A DNA stretch of 64,000 nucleotides from Arenicola marina. Its lineage: Eukaryota > Annelida > Polychaeta > Arenicolidae. Both the position numbers and the translations under genes were made by a program. Shown piece after piece: positions 46,831-60,000 of the stretch. The stretch spans positions 19,805,971 to 19,869,970 of the forward strand of contig OZ025257.1 of assembly GCA_964019135.1 (NCBI GenBank), given 5' to 3'. Within the stretch, counting starts at the first letter, position 1, and each line of letters starts with the position of its first letter. Under the pieces are notes generated by a model, which saw only the letters and a list, made by a program, of their open reading frames with translations, did no database searches and was not told the DNA's origin.

Positions 46831-47480
46831 CAGGGCTATAAATTCTCGTTCGCCAAGACTCCTGGTTTACTCATTTTGGGGACAAACAAACGAAGCACGT
46901 GTTCGGAACGAGTCTAGAATCGCTGCGCACACTGGTATCCTGACTATCTGTGACGTAGGCGTGACGTATATGTTACGCAAAGACAGAGACAGGGAACCAG
47001 CAAGAGCCAGGCGCCGGTGGGGTCGGTCCATTGCGGAAGGCCTAGCGATATAGGTCAGAATATTTAAGAAATATAGCTGCGCAAAACGGATAGCGGACAT
47101 GTTTTTATTTTATTTGCGCCATCACATGCAATGACGGCGTTTTTTTGCATTTCCTACGAAAATTAGGCATTATGACGTGACAACTTACAAAGAATGAAGA
47201 ACCTTTGTCTTTTCGTGATCCAAAAGTGATACGATAACATCCAACCGGTCTTATTTTAGGTAGAATATTAGGTATTTTAGTCTTAGCGGAAAGGATAAGT
47301 CGATCGCTTGCTCTAGCCATGTTTGTTACCGCGGAGGCCCTTGAGACTGTAACGCCACTCGCTATTTGGTTAACTCGCGAAAGCCCGGTTGCAGGGATAA
47401 ATGCAGAAACTTATTTTTAGCTTTCGAGTGTTTTGAAGACGGATTTTTCCTTGTATATTTCCGAAGTTCTGCACTTCGGT
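46831..47480 (-). mobile_element. TIR transposon family, truncated copy B
   Basis: Inverted relative to copy A at 8976-9932. It starts CAGGGCTATAAATTCTCG and shares TTTTGGGGACAAACAAACG, GCGCACACTGGTATCCTGAC, TCCATTGCGGAAGGCCT, AAGAATGAAGAACC-type internal sequence, TTACCGCGGAGG and GAGTGTTTTGAAGACGG. Similarity ends near TTCTGCACTTCG, so the far ~170 bp, including one terminal repeat, are missing. It has no coding capacity. Confidence 0.75.
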
Positions 47481-48282
47481 CTCGTTACAGCACTTATGGC
47501 GAAGGGAATATGATCGTGCAGAGGGGAGAGTTTGGAAGGGCCAGAATTATTCTGAACCATGTTGACGCGAAATGGCCCTGGCCAATAAGCTCCGAGAATA
47601 TATAGCAGGCTGGTTCTCGCGAAATGTTTTAACTGACATGCAGCGGCAGCGTTTACTGGGGAATAAGCTTCATATAGGCTGGGTCAGTCTGCTGATGTCA
47701 CCACAGAATACAGTTTTTTATGGACGCAATTCGCTTTAGATCCAATTGGCTTTTCTCTTGCCTCATAGCTAAACCGATGAGCCTTCGCGCCAAGCTGATA
47801 AAAACAGCTAACGAACGCATTTACATTTATGATTACACCCTAGTATTTTAAAACAATACTACAATTCTATTTAATTAGCTTCATGGATTGTTTTTTTAAG
47901 TTTGTCTTATTAATGTAGTTTCCATATGTAGCGTCAGAACAACTTACACATTCTGACATAACCGGAATCAATCTCAAGATACACAGTTTTGAAATAAGCA
48001 GAATCAATCTTTATAGTACGCATTCCAACCTGATGGACTTCAGTGATTAGCTTCATGTAATCGAGAAGCCGGTAATGGTAATGCCACACTCGTATGTATG
48101 CCACCTGTAACGTAAGCTGAGGGGGTTGGCATTTGGAATCTGGGCCAGTACAGGCAGCGAGATGGGGGTATGTGGGCGAGTTCATGACCCATGGGATGTG
48201 TCCGTCGTGTGTGTGCGTGTGCCTGACTCCCCTTGGTGTGGCTCACGCTCCTTGATCCAACGGATCCTTACCCCAATAGGGT
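47481..48282. other. Gene-free spacer before the large satellites
   Basis: No gene or repeat family is recognised. Near 48120-48280 the sequence becomes G/T-mixed, then enters the 27-bp array without an obvious boundary element. Confidence 0.5.
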
Positions 48283-51060
48283 TCCACCCAGTCCACCGTC
48301 ACCAGCCCCACTACCTAGTCCACCTTCGCCAGCCGCACCACCCAGTCCACCGTCACCAGCCCCACCACCCAGTCCACCGTCACCAGCCCCACCACCCAGT
48401 TCACCGTCACCAGCCCCACCACCCAGTCCACCGTCATCAGCCCAACCACCCAGTCCACCGTCACCAGCCCCACCACCCAGTCCACCGTCACCAGCCCCAC
48501 CACCCAGTCCACCGTCATCAGCCCCACCACCCAGTCCACCGTCACCAGTCCCACCACCCAGTCCACCGTCACCAGCCCCACCACCCAGTCCACCGTCACC
48601 AGCCCTATCACCCAGTCCACCGTCAACCAGCCCCACCACCCAGTCCACCGTCACCAGCCCCACCACCCAGTCCACCGTCACCAGCCATACCACCCAGTCC
48701 ACCGTCACCAGCCCCACCACCCAGTCCAACGTCACCAGCCCCACCACCCAGTCCACCGTCACCAGCCCCACCACCCAGTCCATCGTCACCAGCCCCACCA
48801 CCCAGTCCACCGTCATCAGCTCAACCACCCAGTCCATCGTCACCAGCCCCACCACCCAGTCCACCGTCACCAGCCCCAGCACCCAGTCCACCGTCATCAG
48901 CCCCACCACCCAGTCCACCGTCACCAGCCCCACCACCCAGTCCACCGTCACCAGTCCCACCACCCAGTCCACCTTCACCAGCCCCACCACCCAGTCCACC
49001 GTCACAAGCCCCACCACCCAGTCCACCGTCACCAGCCCCACCACCCAGTCCACCTTCACCAGCCCCACCACCCAGTCCACCGTCACCAGCCCCACCATCC
49101 AGTCCACCGTCATCAGCCCCACCACCCAGTCCACCGTCACCAGCCCCACCACCCAGTCCACCGTCATCAGCCCCACCACCCAGTCCACCGACGCCAGCCC
49201 CACCACCCAGTCCACCGACACAAGCCTCACTACCCAGTCCACCGTCACCAGCCCCACGTCCACCGTCACCAGCCACACCACCCAGTCTACCGTCACCAGC
49301 CCCACGACCCAGTCCACCGTCACCAGCCCCACCATTTAGTCCACCGTCACCAGTCCCACCACCCAGTCCACCGTCACCAGCCCCACCACCCAGTCCACCG
49401 TCACCAGCCCCACCACCCAGTCCACCGTCACCAGTCCCACCACCCAGTCCACCGTCACCAGCCCCACCACCCAGTCCACCGTCACCAGCCCCACCACCCA
49501 GTCCACCGTCACCAGCCCCAGCACCCAGTCCACCGTCACCAGCCCCACCACCCAGTCCACCGTCACCAGACCCACCACCCAGTCTACCGTCACCAGCCCC
49601 ACCACCCAGTTCACCGTCACCAGCCCCACCACCCAGTCCACCGTCACCAGCCCCACCACCCAGTCCACCGTCACCAGCCTCACCACCCAGTCCACCGTCA
49701 CCAGCCCCACCACCCAGTCCACCGTCACCAGCCCCACCAGCCAGTCCACCGTCACCAGCCCCACCACCCAGTAAACCGTCACCAGCCCCACCACCCAGTC
49801 CACCGTCACCAGCCCCACCAACCAGTCCACCGTCACCAGCCCCACCACCTAGTCCACCGTCACCAGCCCCACCACCCAGTCCACCGTCACCAGCCCCACC
49901 ACCCAGTCCACCGTCACCAGCCCCACCACCCAGTCCACCGTCACCAGCCCCACCACCCAGTCCACCGTCACCAGTCCCACGACCCAGTCCACCGTCACCA
50001 GCCCCATCACCCAGTCCACCGTCACCAGCCCCAACAACCACTCCTCCGTCACCAGCCCCACCACCCAGTCCACCGTCACCAGCCCCACTACCCAATCCAC
50101 CGTCACCAGCCCCACCACCCAGTCCACCGTCACCAGCCCCACCACCCAGTCCACGGTCACCAGCCCCAACACCCAGTCCACCGTCACCAGCCCCAACACC
50201 CAGTCCACCATCACCAGCCCCACTACCCAGTCCACCGTCACCAGCCCCACCACCCAGTCCACCGTCACCAGCCCCACCACCCAGTCCACCGTCACCAGCC
50301 CCACTACTCAGTTAACCGTCACCAGTCTCACCACCCAGGCCACCGACACCAGCCCCACCACCCAGTCCACCGTCACCAGCCCCACAACCCAGTCCACCGT
50401 CACCAGCCCCACCACCCAGTCCACCGTCACCAGCCCCACCACCCAGTCCACCGTCACCAGCCCCACCACCCAGTCCGCCGTCACCAGCCCCACCACCCAG
50501 TCCACCGTCACCAGCCCCACCATCCAGTCCACCGTCACCAGCTCCACCACCCAGTCCACCGTCACAAGCCCCACCACCCAGTCCACCATCACCAGCCCCA
50601 CCACCCAGTCCACCGTCACCAGCCCCACCACCCAGTCCATCGTCACCAGCCCCACCACCCGCTCCACCGTCACCAGCCCCACCACCCAGTCCACCGTCAC
50701 CAGCTCCACGACCCAGTCCACCGTCACCAGCCCCACCACCCAGTTCACCGTCACCAGCCACACCAACCAGTCCACCGTCACCAGCCAGCCCCACCAACCA
50801 GGCCACCGTCACCAGTCCCACCACCCAGTCCGCCGTCACCAGCCCCACCAATCAGTCCACCGTCACCAGCCACACCACCCAGTCCACCGTCACCAGCCCC
50901 ACCACCCAGTCCACCGTCACCAGCCCCACCACCCAGTCCACCGTCACCAGGTGGCCCCACACACCAGTCCACCGTCTCCAGCCCCACCACCCAGTCCACC
51001 GTCACCAGCCCTAGCACCCAGTCCACCGTCACCAGCTCCACCACCCAGTCCACCGTCACC
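48283..51060 (+). repeat. Minisatellite, 27-bp unit
   Basis: About 100 tandem units; each joins CAGTCCACCGTCAC to CAGCCCCACCACC. Because 27 is a multiple of three and the unit has no stop, all plus frames and several minus frames stay open: PPSPPSPAP, TTQSTVTSP and HHPVHRHQP on the plus strand, VDWVVGLVT and GGLGGGAGD on the minus strand. Single-base indels (for example near 48627) change the register without concern for frame, which speaks against coding. A Ser/Thr/Pro mucin-type exon in the TTQSTVTSP frame cannot be fully excluded. No signal peptide or flanking domain is seen. Confidence 0.93.
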
Positions 51061-54000
51061 AGCCCCACCACCTTCCTCACCTCTTACCCCCACCACCCTC
51101 TTCCTCACCTCTCATCCCCACCATCCTCTTCCTCACCTCTCAGCCCCGCCACCCTCTTCCTTACCTCTCACCCCCACCACCCTCTTCCTCACCTCACATC
51201 CACACCACGCTCTTCCTTACCTCTCAGCCCCACCACCCACTTCCTTACCTCTCAGCCCCACCACCCTCTTCCTTACCTCCCAGCCCCACCACCTTCTTCC
51301 TCACTTCTCAGCCCACCACCCTCTTCCTCACCTCTCAGCCCCACCACCCTCTTCCTCACCACTCAGCCCCAACACCTTCTTCCTTACCTCTCAGCCCCAC
51401 CACCCTCTTCCTTACCTCTCATTCCCACCACCCTCTTCCTCACCTCTCAGCCCCACCACCCTCTTCCTCACCTCTCAGCCCCAACACCCTCTTCCTTACC
51501 TCTCAGCCCCACCACCCTCTTCTTTACCTCTCATTCCCACCACCCTCTTCCTCACCTCTCAGCCCCACCACCCACTTCCTCACCTCTCAGCCCCAACACC
51601 CTCTTCCTTACCTCTCAGCCCCACCACCCTCTTCCTTACCTCTCATTCCCACCACCCTCTTCCTCACCTCTCAGCCCCAACACCCTCTTCCTTACCTCTC
51701 AGCCCCACCACCCTCTTCATGACCTCTCAGCCCCACCACCCTCTTACTTTCCTGTCAGCCCCACCACCCTCTTCCTCACCTTCAGCCCCACCACCCTCTC
51801 CCTTACCTCCTCAGCCCCACCACCCTCTTCCTCACCTCTCAGCCCCACCAAGCTCTTCCTCACCTCTCAGCAACACCACCTTCTTCCTCACCTCTCAGCC
51901 TCACCACCCTCTTCCTCACCTCTCAGCCTCGCCACCCTCTACCTCACCTCTCTGCCCCACCACCCTCTTCCTCACCTCTCAGCCTCACCACCCTCTTCCT
52001 CACCTCTCATTCCCACCACCCTCTTCCTTACCTCTCATCCCCACCACCCTCTTCCTCACCTCTCAGCCCCACCACCCTCTTCCTCACCTCTCAGTCCCAC
52101 CACCCTCTTTCTCACCTGTCAGCCCCACCACCCTCTTCCCCACCTCTCAGCCCCGCCACCCTCTTCCTCACCTCTCAGCCCCACCACCCTCTTCCTCACC
52201 TCTCAGCCTCGCCACCCTCTACCTCACCTCTCAGCCCCACCACCCTCTTCCTCACCTCTCAGCCTCACCACCCTCTTCCTCACCTCTCAGCCCCACCACC
52301 CTCTTCCTCACGTTTCAGCCCCACCATCCTCTTCCTCACCTCTCATCCCCACCACCCTCTTCCTTACCTCTTAGCCCCACCACCCTCTTCCTCACCTCTC
52401 ATTCCCACCACCCTCTTCCTCACCTCTCATCCCCACCAGCCTCTTCCTCACCTCTCAGCCTCGCCACCCTCTACCTCACCTCTCAGCCCCACCACCCTCC
52501 TCCTCACCTCTCAGCCCCACCACCCTCTTCCTCACCTCTCACCCCCACCACCCTCTTCCTCACCTCTCAGCCCCACCACCCTCTTCTTCACCTCTCATCC
52601 CCACCTCTCATTCCCACCACCCTCTTCCTCACCTCTCAGCCCCGCCACCCTCTTCCTCACCTCTCACCCCCACCACCCTCTTCCTCACCTCTCAGCCCCA
52701 CCACCCTCTTCCTCACCTCTCAGCCCCACCACCCTCTTCCTTACCTCTCAGCCCCACCACCCTCTTCCTCACCTCTCATCCCCACCACCCTCTTCCTCAC
52801 CTCTCATCTCCACCATCCTCTTCCTCACCTCTCAACCCCACCACCCTCTTCCTCACCTCCCAGCCCCACCACCCTCTACCTCACCTCTCAGCCCCGCCAC
52901 CCTCTTCCTCACCTCTCAGCCCCACCACCCTCTTCCTCACCTCTCAGCCCCACCACCCTCTTCCTTACCTCTCAGCCCCACCACCCTCTACCTCACCTCT
53001 CAGCCCCACACCCTCTTCCTCAGCTCTCAGCCCCACCACCCTCTTCCTCACCTCTCATCCCCACCACTCTCTTCCTTACCTCTCAGCCCCACCACCCTCT
53101 TCTTTACCTCCCAGCCCCAGCCCCCTCTTCCTCACCTCTCATCCCCATCACCCTCTTCCTCACCTCTCAGCCCCACCACCCTCTTCCTCACCTCTCAGCC
53201 CCACCACCCTCTTCCTCACCTCTCAGCCTCGCCACCCTCTTCCTCACTTCTCAGCCCCACCATCCTCTTCCTCACCTCTCCGCAACACCACCCTCTTCCT
53301 CACCTCTCAGTCCCACCACCCTCTTCCTCACCTCTCAGCCCCGCCACCCTCTTCCTCACCTCTCAGCCCGACCACCCTCTTCCTCACCTCTCATCCCCAC
53401 CACCCTCTTCCTTACCTCTCAGCCCCGCCACCCTCTTCCTTACCTCTCAGCCCGACCACCCTCTTCCTCACCTCTCAGCCCCACCACCCTCTTCCTCACC
53501 TTTCAGCCCCACCAACCTCGTCCTCACCTCTCAGCCCCACCACCATCTTCCTCACCTCTCAGCCCCACCACCCTCCTCCTCACCTCTCTGCCCCACCACC
53601 CTCTACCTCACCTCTCAGCCCCACCACCCTCTTCCTCACCTCTCAGCCCCACCACCCTCTCCCTCACCTTCAGCCCCACCACCCTTCCCCTTACCTCTCA
53701 GCCCCACCACGCTCTACCTCACCTCTCAGCCCCACACCCTCTTCCTCAGCTCTCAGCCCCACCACCCTCTTCCTCACCTCTCATCCCCACCACTCTCTTC
53801 CTTACCTCTCAGCCCCACCACCCTCTTCTTTACCTCCCAGCCCCAGCACCCTCTTCCTCACCTCTCATCCCCATCACCCTCTTCCTCACCTCTCAGCCCC
53901 ACCACCCTCTTCCTCACCTCTCAGCCCCACCACCCTCCTCCTCACCTCTCAGCCTCGCCACCCTCTTCCTCACTTCTCAGCCCCACCACCCTCTTCCTCA

Positions 54001-57000
54001 CCTCTCCGCAACACCACCCTCTTCCTCACCTCTCAGTCCCACCACCCTCTTCCTCACCTCTCAGCCCCGCCACCCTCTTCCTCACCTCTCAGCCCCACCA
54101 CCCTCTTCCTCACCTCTCAGCCCCACCACCCTCTTCCTCACCTCTCAGCCTCGCCACCCTCTTCCTCACTTCTCAGCCCCACCACCCTCTTCCTCACCTC
54201 TCCGCAACACCGCCCTCTTCCTCACCTCTCAGTCCCACCACCCTGTTCCTCACCTCTCAGCCCCGCCACCCTCTTCCTCACGTCTCAGCCCCACCACCCT
54301 CTTCCTCACCTCTCATCCCCACCACCCTCTTCCTTACCTCTCAGCCCCGCCACCCTCTTCCTCACCTCTCAGCCCCACCACCCTCTTCCTCACCTCTCAG
54401 CCCCACCACCCTCTTCCTCACCTCTCAGCCCCACCACCCTCTTCCTCACCTCTCATCCCCACCACCCTCTTCCTCACCTCTCAGCCCCACCACCCACTTC
54501 CTCACCTCTCATCCCCACCACCCTCTTCCTCACCTCTCAGCCCCACCATCCTCTTCCTCACCTCTCAGTCCCACCACCCTCTTCCTCACCTGTCAGCCCC
54601 ACCACCCTCTTCCCCACCTCTCAGCCCCGCCACCCTCTTCCTCACCTCTCATCCCCACCACCCTCTTCCTCACCTCTCAGCCCCACCACCCTCTTCCTCA
54701 CCTCTCAGCCCCACCACCCTCCTCCTCACCTCTCTGCCCCACCACCCTCTACCTCACCTCTCAGCCCCACCACCCTCTTCCTCACCTCTCAGCCCCACCA
54801 CCCTCTCCCTCACCTTCAGCCCCACCACCCTCTCCCTTACCTCTCAGCCCCACCACGCTCTTCATCACCTCTCAGCCCCACCAACCTCGTCCTCACCTCT
54901 CAGCCCCACCACCCTCTTCCTCACCTCTCAGCCCCACCACCCTCCTCCTCACCTCTCTGCCCCACCACCTTCTACCTCACCTCTCAGCCCCACACCCTCT
55001 TCCTCAGCTCTCAGCCCCACCACCCTCTTCCTCACCTCTCATCCCCACCACTCTCTTCCTTACCTCTCAGCCCCACCACCCTCTTCATTACCTCCCAGCC
55101 CCAGCACCCTCTTCCTCACCTCTCATCCCCATCACCCTCTTCCTCACCTCTCAGCCCCACCACCCTCTTCCTCACCTCTCAGCCCCACCACCCTCCTCCT
55201 CACCTCTCAGCCTCGCCACCCTCTTCCTCACTTCTCAGCCCCACCACCCTCTTCCTCACCTCTCCGCAACACCACCCTCTTCCTCACCTCTCAGTCCCAC
55301 CACCCTCTTCCTCACCTCTCAGCCCCGCCAACCTCTTCCTCACCTCTCAGCCCCAACACCCTCTTCCTTACCTCTCAGCCCCACCACCCTCTTCCTTACC
55401 TCCCAGCCCCACCACCTTCTTCCTCACTTCTCAGCCCACCACCCTCTTCCTCACCTCTCAGCCCCACCACCCACTTCCTCACCTCTCAGCCCCAACACCC
55501 TCTTCCTTACCTCTCAGCCCCACCACCCTCTTCCTTACCTCTCATTCCCACCACCCTCTTCCTCACCTCTCAGCCCCAACACCCTCTTCCTTACCTCTCA
55601 GCCCCACCACCCTCTTCATGACCTCTCAGCCCCACCACCCTCTTACTTTCCTGTCAGCCCCACCACCCTCTTCCTCACCTTCAGCCCCACCACCCTCTCC
55701 CTTACCTCCTCAGCCCCACCACCCTCTTCCTCACCTCTCAGCCCCACCAAGCTCTTCCTCACCTCTCAGCAACACCACCTTCTTCCTCACCTCTCAGCCT
55801 CACCACCCTCTTCCTCACCTCTCAGCCTCGCCACCCTCTACCTCACCTCTCTGCCCCACCACCCTCTTCCTCACCTCTCAGCCTCACCACCCTCTTCCTC
55901 ACCTCTCATTCCCACCACCCTCTTCCTTACCTCTCATCCCCACCACCCTCTTCCTCACCTCTCAGCCCCACCACCCTCTTCCTCACCTCTCAGTCCCACC
56001 ACCCTCTTTCTTACCTGTCAGCCCCACCACCCTCTTCCCCACCTCTCAGCCCCGCCACCCTCTTCCTCACCTCTCAGCCCCACCACCCTCTTCCTCACCT
56101 CTCAGCCTCGCCACCCTCTACCTCACCTCTCAGCCCCACCACCCTCTTCCTCACCTCTCAGCCTCACCACCCTCTTCCTCACCTCTCAGCCCCACCACCC
56201 TCTTCCTCACGTTTCAGCCCCACCATCCTCTTCCTCACCTCTCATCCCCACCACCCTCTTCCTTACCTCTTAGCCCCACCACCCTCTTCCTCACCTCTCA
56301 TTCCCACCACCCTCTTCCTCACCTCTCATCCCCACCAGCCTCTTCCTCACCTCTCAGCCTCGCCACCCTCTACCTCACCTCTCAGCCCCACCACCCTCCT
56401 CCTCACCTCTCAGCCCCACCACCCTCTTCCTCACCTCTCACCCCCACCACCCTCTTCCTCACCTCTCAGCCCCACCACCCTCTTCTTCACCTCTCATCCC
56501 CACCTCTCATTCCCACCACCCTCTTCCTCACCTCTCAGCCCCGCCACCCTCTTCCTCACCTCTCACCCCCACCACCCTCTTCCTCACCTCTCAGCCCCAC
56601 CACCCTCTTCCTCACCTCTCAGCCCCACCACCCTCTTCCTTACCTCTCAGCCCCACCACCCTCTTCCTCACCTCTCATCCCCACCACCCTCTTCCTCACC
56701 TCTCATCTCCACCATCCTCTTCCTCACCTCTCAACCCCACCACCCTCTTCCTCACCTCCCAGCCCCACCACCCTCTACCTCACCTCTCAGCCCCGCCACC
56801 CTCTTCCTCACCTCTCAGCCCCACCACCCTCTTCCTCACCTCTCAGCCCCACCACCCTCTTCCTTACCTCTCAGCCCCACCACCCTCTACCTCACCTCTC
56901 AGCCCCACACCCTCTTCCTCAGCTCTCAGCCCCACCACCCTCTTCCTCACCTCTCATCCCCACCACTCTCTTCCTTACCTCTCAGCCCCACCACCCTCTT

Positions 57001-60000
57001 CTTTACCTCCCAGCCCCAGCCCCCTCTTCCTCACCTCTCATCCCCATCACCCTCTTCCTCACCTCTCAGCCCCACCACCCTCTTCCTCACCTCTCAGCCC
57101 CACCACCCTCTTCCTCACCTCTCAGCCTCGCCACCCTCTTCCTCACTTCTCAGCCCCACCATCCTCTTCCTCACCTCTCCGCAACACCACCCTCTTCCTC
57201 ACCTCTCAGTCCCACCACCCTCTTCCTCACCTCTCAGCCCCGCCACCCTCTTCCTCACCTCTCAGCCCGACCACCCTCTTCCTCACCTCTCATCCCCACC
57301 ACCCTCTTCCTTACCTCTCAGCCCCGCCACCCTCTTCCTTACCTCTCAGCCCGACCACCCTCTTCCTCACCTCTCAGCCCCACCACCCTCTTCCTCACCT
57401 TTCAGCCCCACCAACCTCGTCCTCACCTCTCAGCCCCACCACCCTCTTCCTCACCTCTCAGCCCCACCACCCTCCTCCTCACCTCTCTGCCCCACCACCC
57501 TCTACCTCACCTCTCAGCCCCACCACCCTCTTCCTCACCTCTCAGCCCCACCACCCTCTCCCTCACCTTCAGCCCCACCACCCTTCCCCTTACCTCTCAG
57601 CCCCACCACGCTCTACCTCACCTCTCAGCCCCACACCCTCTTCCTCAGCTCTCAGCCCCACCACCCTCTTCCTCACCTCTCATCCCCACCACTCTCTTCC
57701 TTACCTCTCAGCCCCACCACCCTCTTCTTTACCTCCCAGCCCCAGCACCCTCTTCCTCACCTCTCATCCCCATCACCCTCTTCCTCACCTCTCAGCCCCA
57801 CCACCCTCTTCCTCACCTCTCAGCCCCACCACCCTCCTCCTCACCTCTCAGCCTCGCCACCCTCTTCCTCACTTCTCAGCCCCACCACCCTCTTCCTCAC
57901 CTCTCCGCAACACCACCCTCTTCCTCACCTCTCAGTCCCACCACCCTCTTCCTCACCTCTCAGCCCCGCCACCCTCTTCCTCACCTCTCAGCCCCACCAC
58001 CCTCTTCCTCACCTCTCAGCCCCACCACCCTCTTCCTCACCTCTCAGCCTCGCCACCCTCTTCCTCACTTCTCAGCCCCACCACCCTCTTCCTCACCTCT
58101 CCGCAACACCGCCCTCTTCCTCACCTCTCAGTCCCACCACCCTGTTCCTCACCTCTCAGCCCCGCCACCCTCTTCCTCACGTCTCAGCCCCACCACCCTC
58201 TTCCTCACCTCTCATCCCCACCACCCTCTTCCTTACCTCTCAGCCCCGCCACCCTCTTCCTCACCTCTCAGCCCCACCACCCTCTTCCTCACCTCTCAGC
58301 CCCACCACCCTCTTCCTCACCTCTCAGCCCCACCACCCTCTTCCTCACCTCTCATCCCCACCACCCTCTTCCTCACCTCTCAGCCCCACCACCCACTTCC
58401 TCACCTCTCATCCCCACCACCCTCTTCCTCACCTCTCAGCCCCACCATCCTCTTCCTCACCTCTCAGTCCCACCACCCTCTTCCTCACCTGTCAGCCCAA
58501 CCACCCTCTTCCCCACCTCTCAGCCCCGCCACCCTCTTCCTCACCTCTCATCCCCACCACCCTCTTCCTCACCTCTCAGCCCCACCACCCTCTTCCTCAC
58601 CTCTCAGCCCCACCACCCTCCTCCTCACCTCTCTGCCCCACCACCCTCTACCTCACCTCTCAGCCCCACCACCCTCTTCCTCACCTCTCAGCCCCACCAC
58701 CCTCTCCCTCACCTTCAGCCCCACCACCCTCTCCCTTACCTCTCAGCCCCACCACGCTCTTCATCACCTCTCAGCCCCACCAACCTCGTCCTCACCTCTC
58801 AGCCCCACCACCCTCTTCCTCACCTCTCAGCCCCACCACCCTCCTCCTCACCTCTCTGCCCCACCACCTTCTACCTCACCTCTCAGCCCCACACCCTCTT
58901 CCTCAGCTCTCAGCCCCACCACCCTCTTCCTCACCTCTCATCCCCACCACTCTCTTCCTTACCTCTCAGCCCCACCACCCTCTTCTTTACCTCCCAGCCC
59001 CAGCACCCTCTTCCTCACCTCTCATCCCCATCACCCTCTTCCTCACCTCTCAGCCCCACCACCCTCTTCCTCACCTCTCAGCCCCACCACCCTCCTCCTC
59101 ACCTCTCAGCCTCGCCACCCTCTTCCTCACTTCTCAGCCCCACCACCCTCTTCCTCACCTCTCCGCAACACCACCCTCTTCCTCACCTCTCAGTCCCACC
59201 ACCCTCTTCCTCACCTCTCAGCCCCGCCAACCTCTTCCTCACCTCTCAGCCCCACCACCCTCTTCCTCACCTCTCAGCCCCACCACCCTCTTCCTCACCT
59301 CTCAGCCTCGCCACCCTCTTCCTCACTTCTCAGCCCCACCACCCTCTTCCTCACCTCTCCGCAACACCGCCCTCTTCCTCACCTCTCAGTCCCACCACCC
59401 TGTTCCTCACCTCTCAGCCCCGCCACCCTCTTCCTCACGTCTCAGCCCCACCACCCTCTTCCTCACCTCTCATCCCCACCACCCTCTTCCTTACCTCTCA
59501 GCCCCGCCACCCTCTTCCTCACCTCTCAGCCCCACCACCCTCTTCCTCACCTCTCAGCCCCACCACCCTCTTCCTCACCTCTCAGCCCCACCACCCTCTT
59601 CCTCACCTCTCATCCCCACCACCCTCTTCCTCACCTCTCAGCCCCACCACCCACTTCCTCACCTCTCATCCCCACCACCCTCTTCCTCACCTCTCAGCCC
59701 CACCATCCTCTTCCTCACCTCTCAGTCCCACCACCCTCTTCCTCACCTGTCAGCCCTACCACCCTCTTCCCCACCTCTCAGCCCCGCCACCCTCTTCCTC
59801 ACCTCTCATCCCCACCACCCTCTTCCTCACCTCTCATCCCCACCACCCTCTTCCTCACCTCTCATTCCCATCACCCTCTTCCTCACCTCTCAGCTCCGCC
59901 GCCCTCTTCCTCACCTCTCACCCCCACAACCCTCTTCCTCACCTCTCAGCCCCACCACCCTCTTCCTCACCTCTCAGCCCCACCACCCTCTTCCTTACCT

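Noticed and set aside
48126-50315. 729-codon Pro/Ser-rich frame and its Gly-rich and Val/Trp-rich counterparts on the other strand
   Set aside because: All arise from the stop-free 27-bp unit. Single-base indels change the repeated peptide partway through the same frame, which a selected protein would not tolerate.
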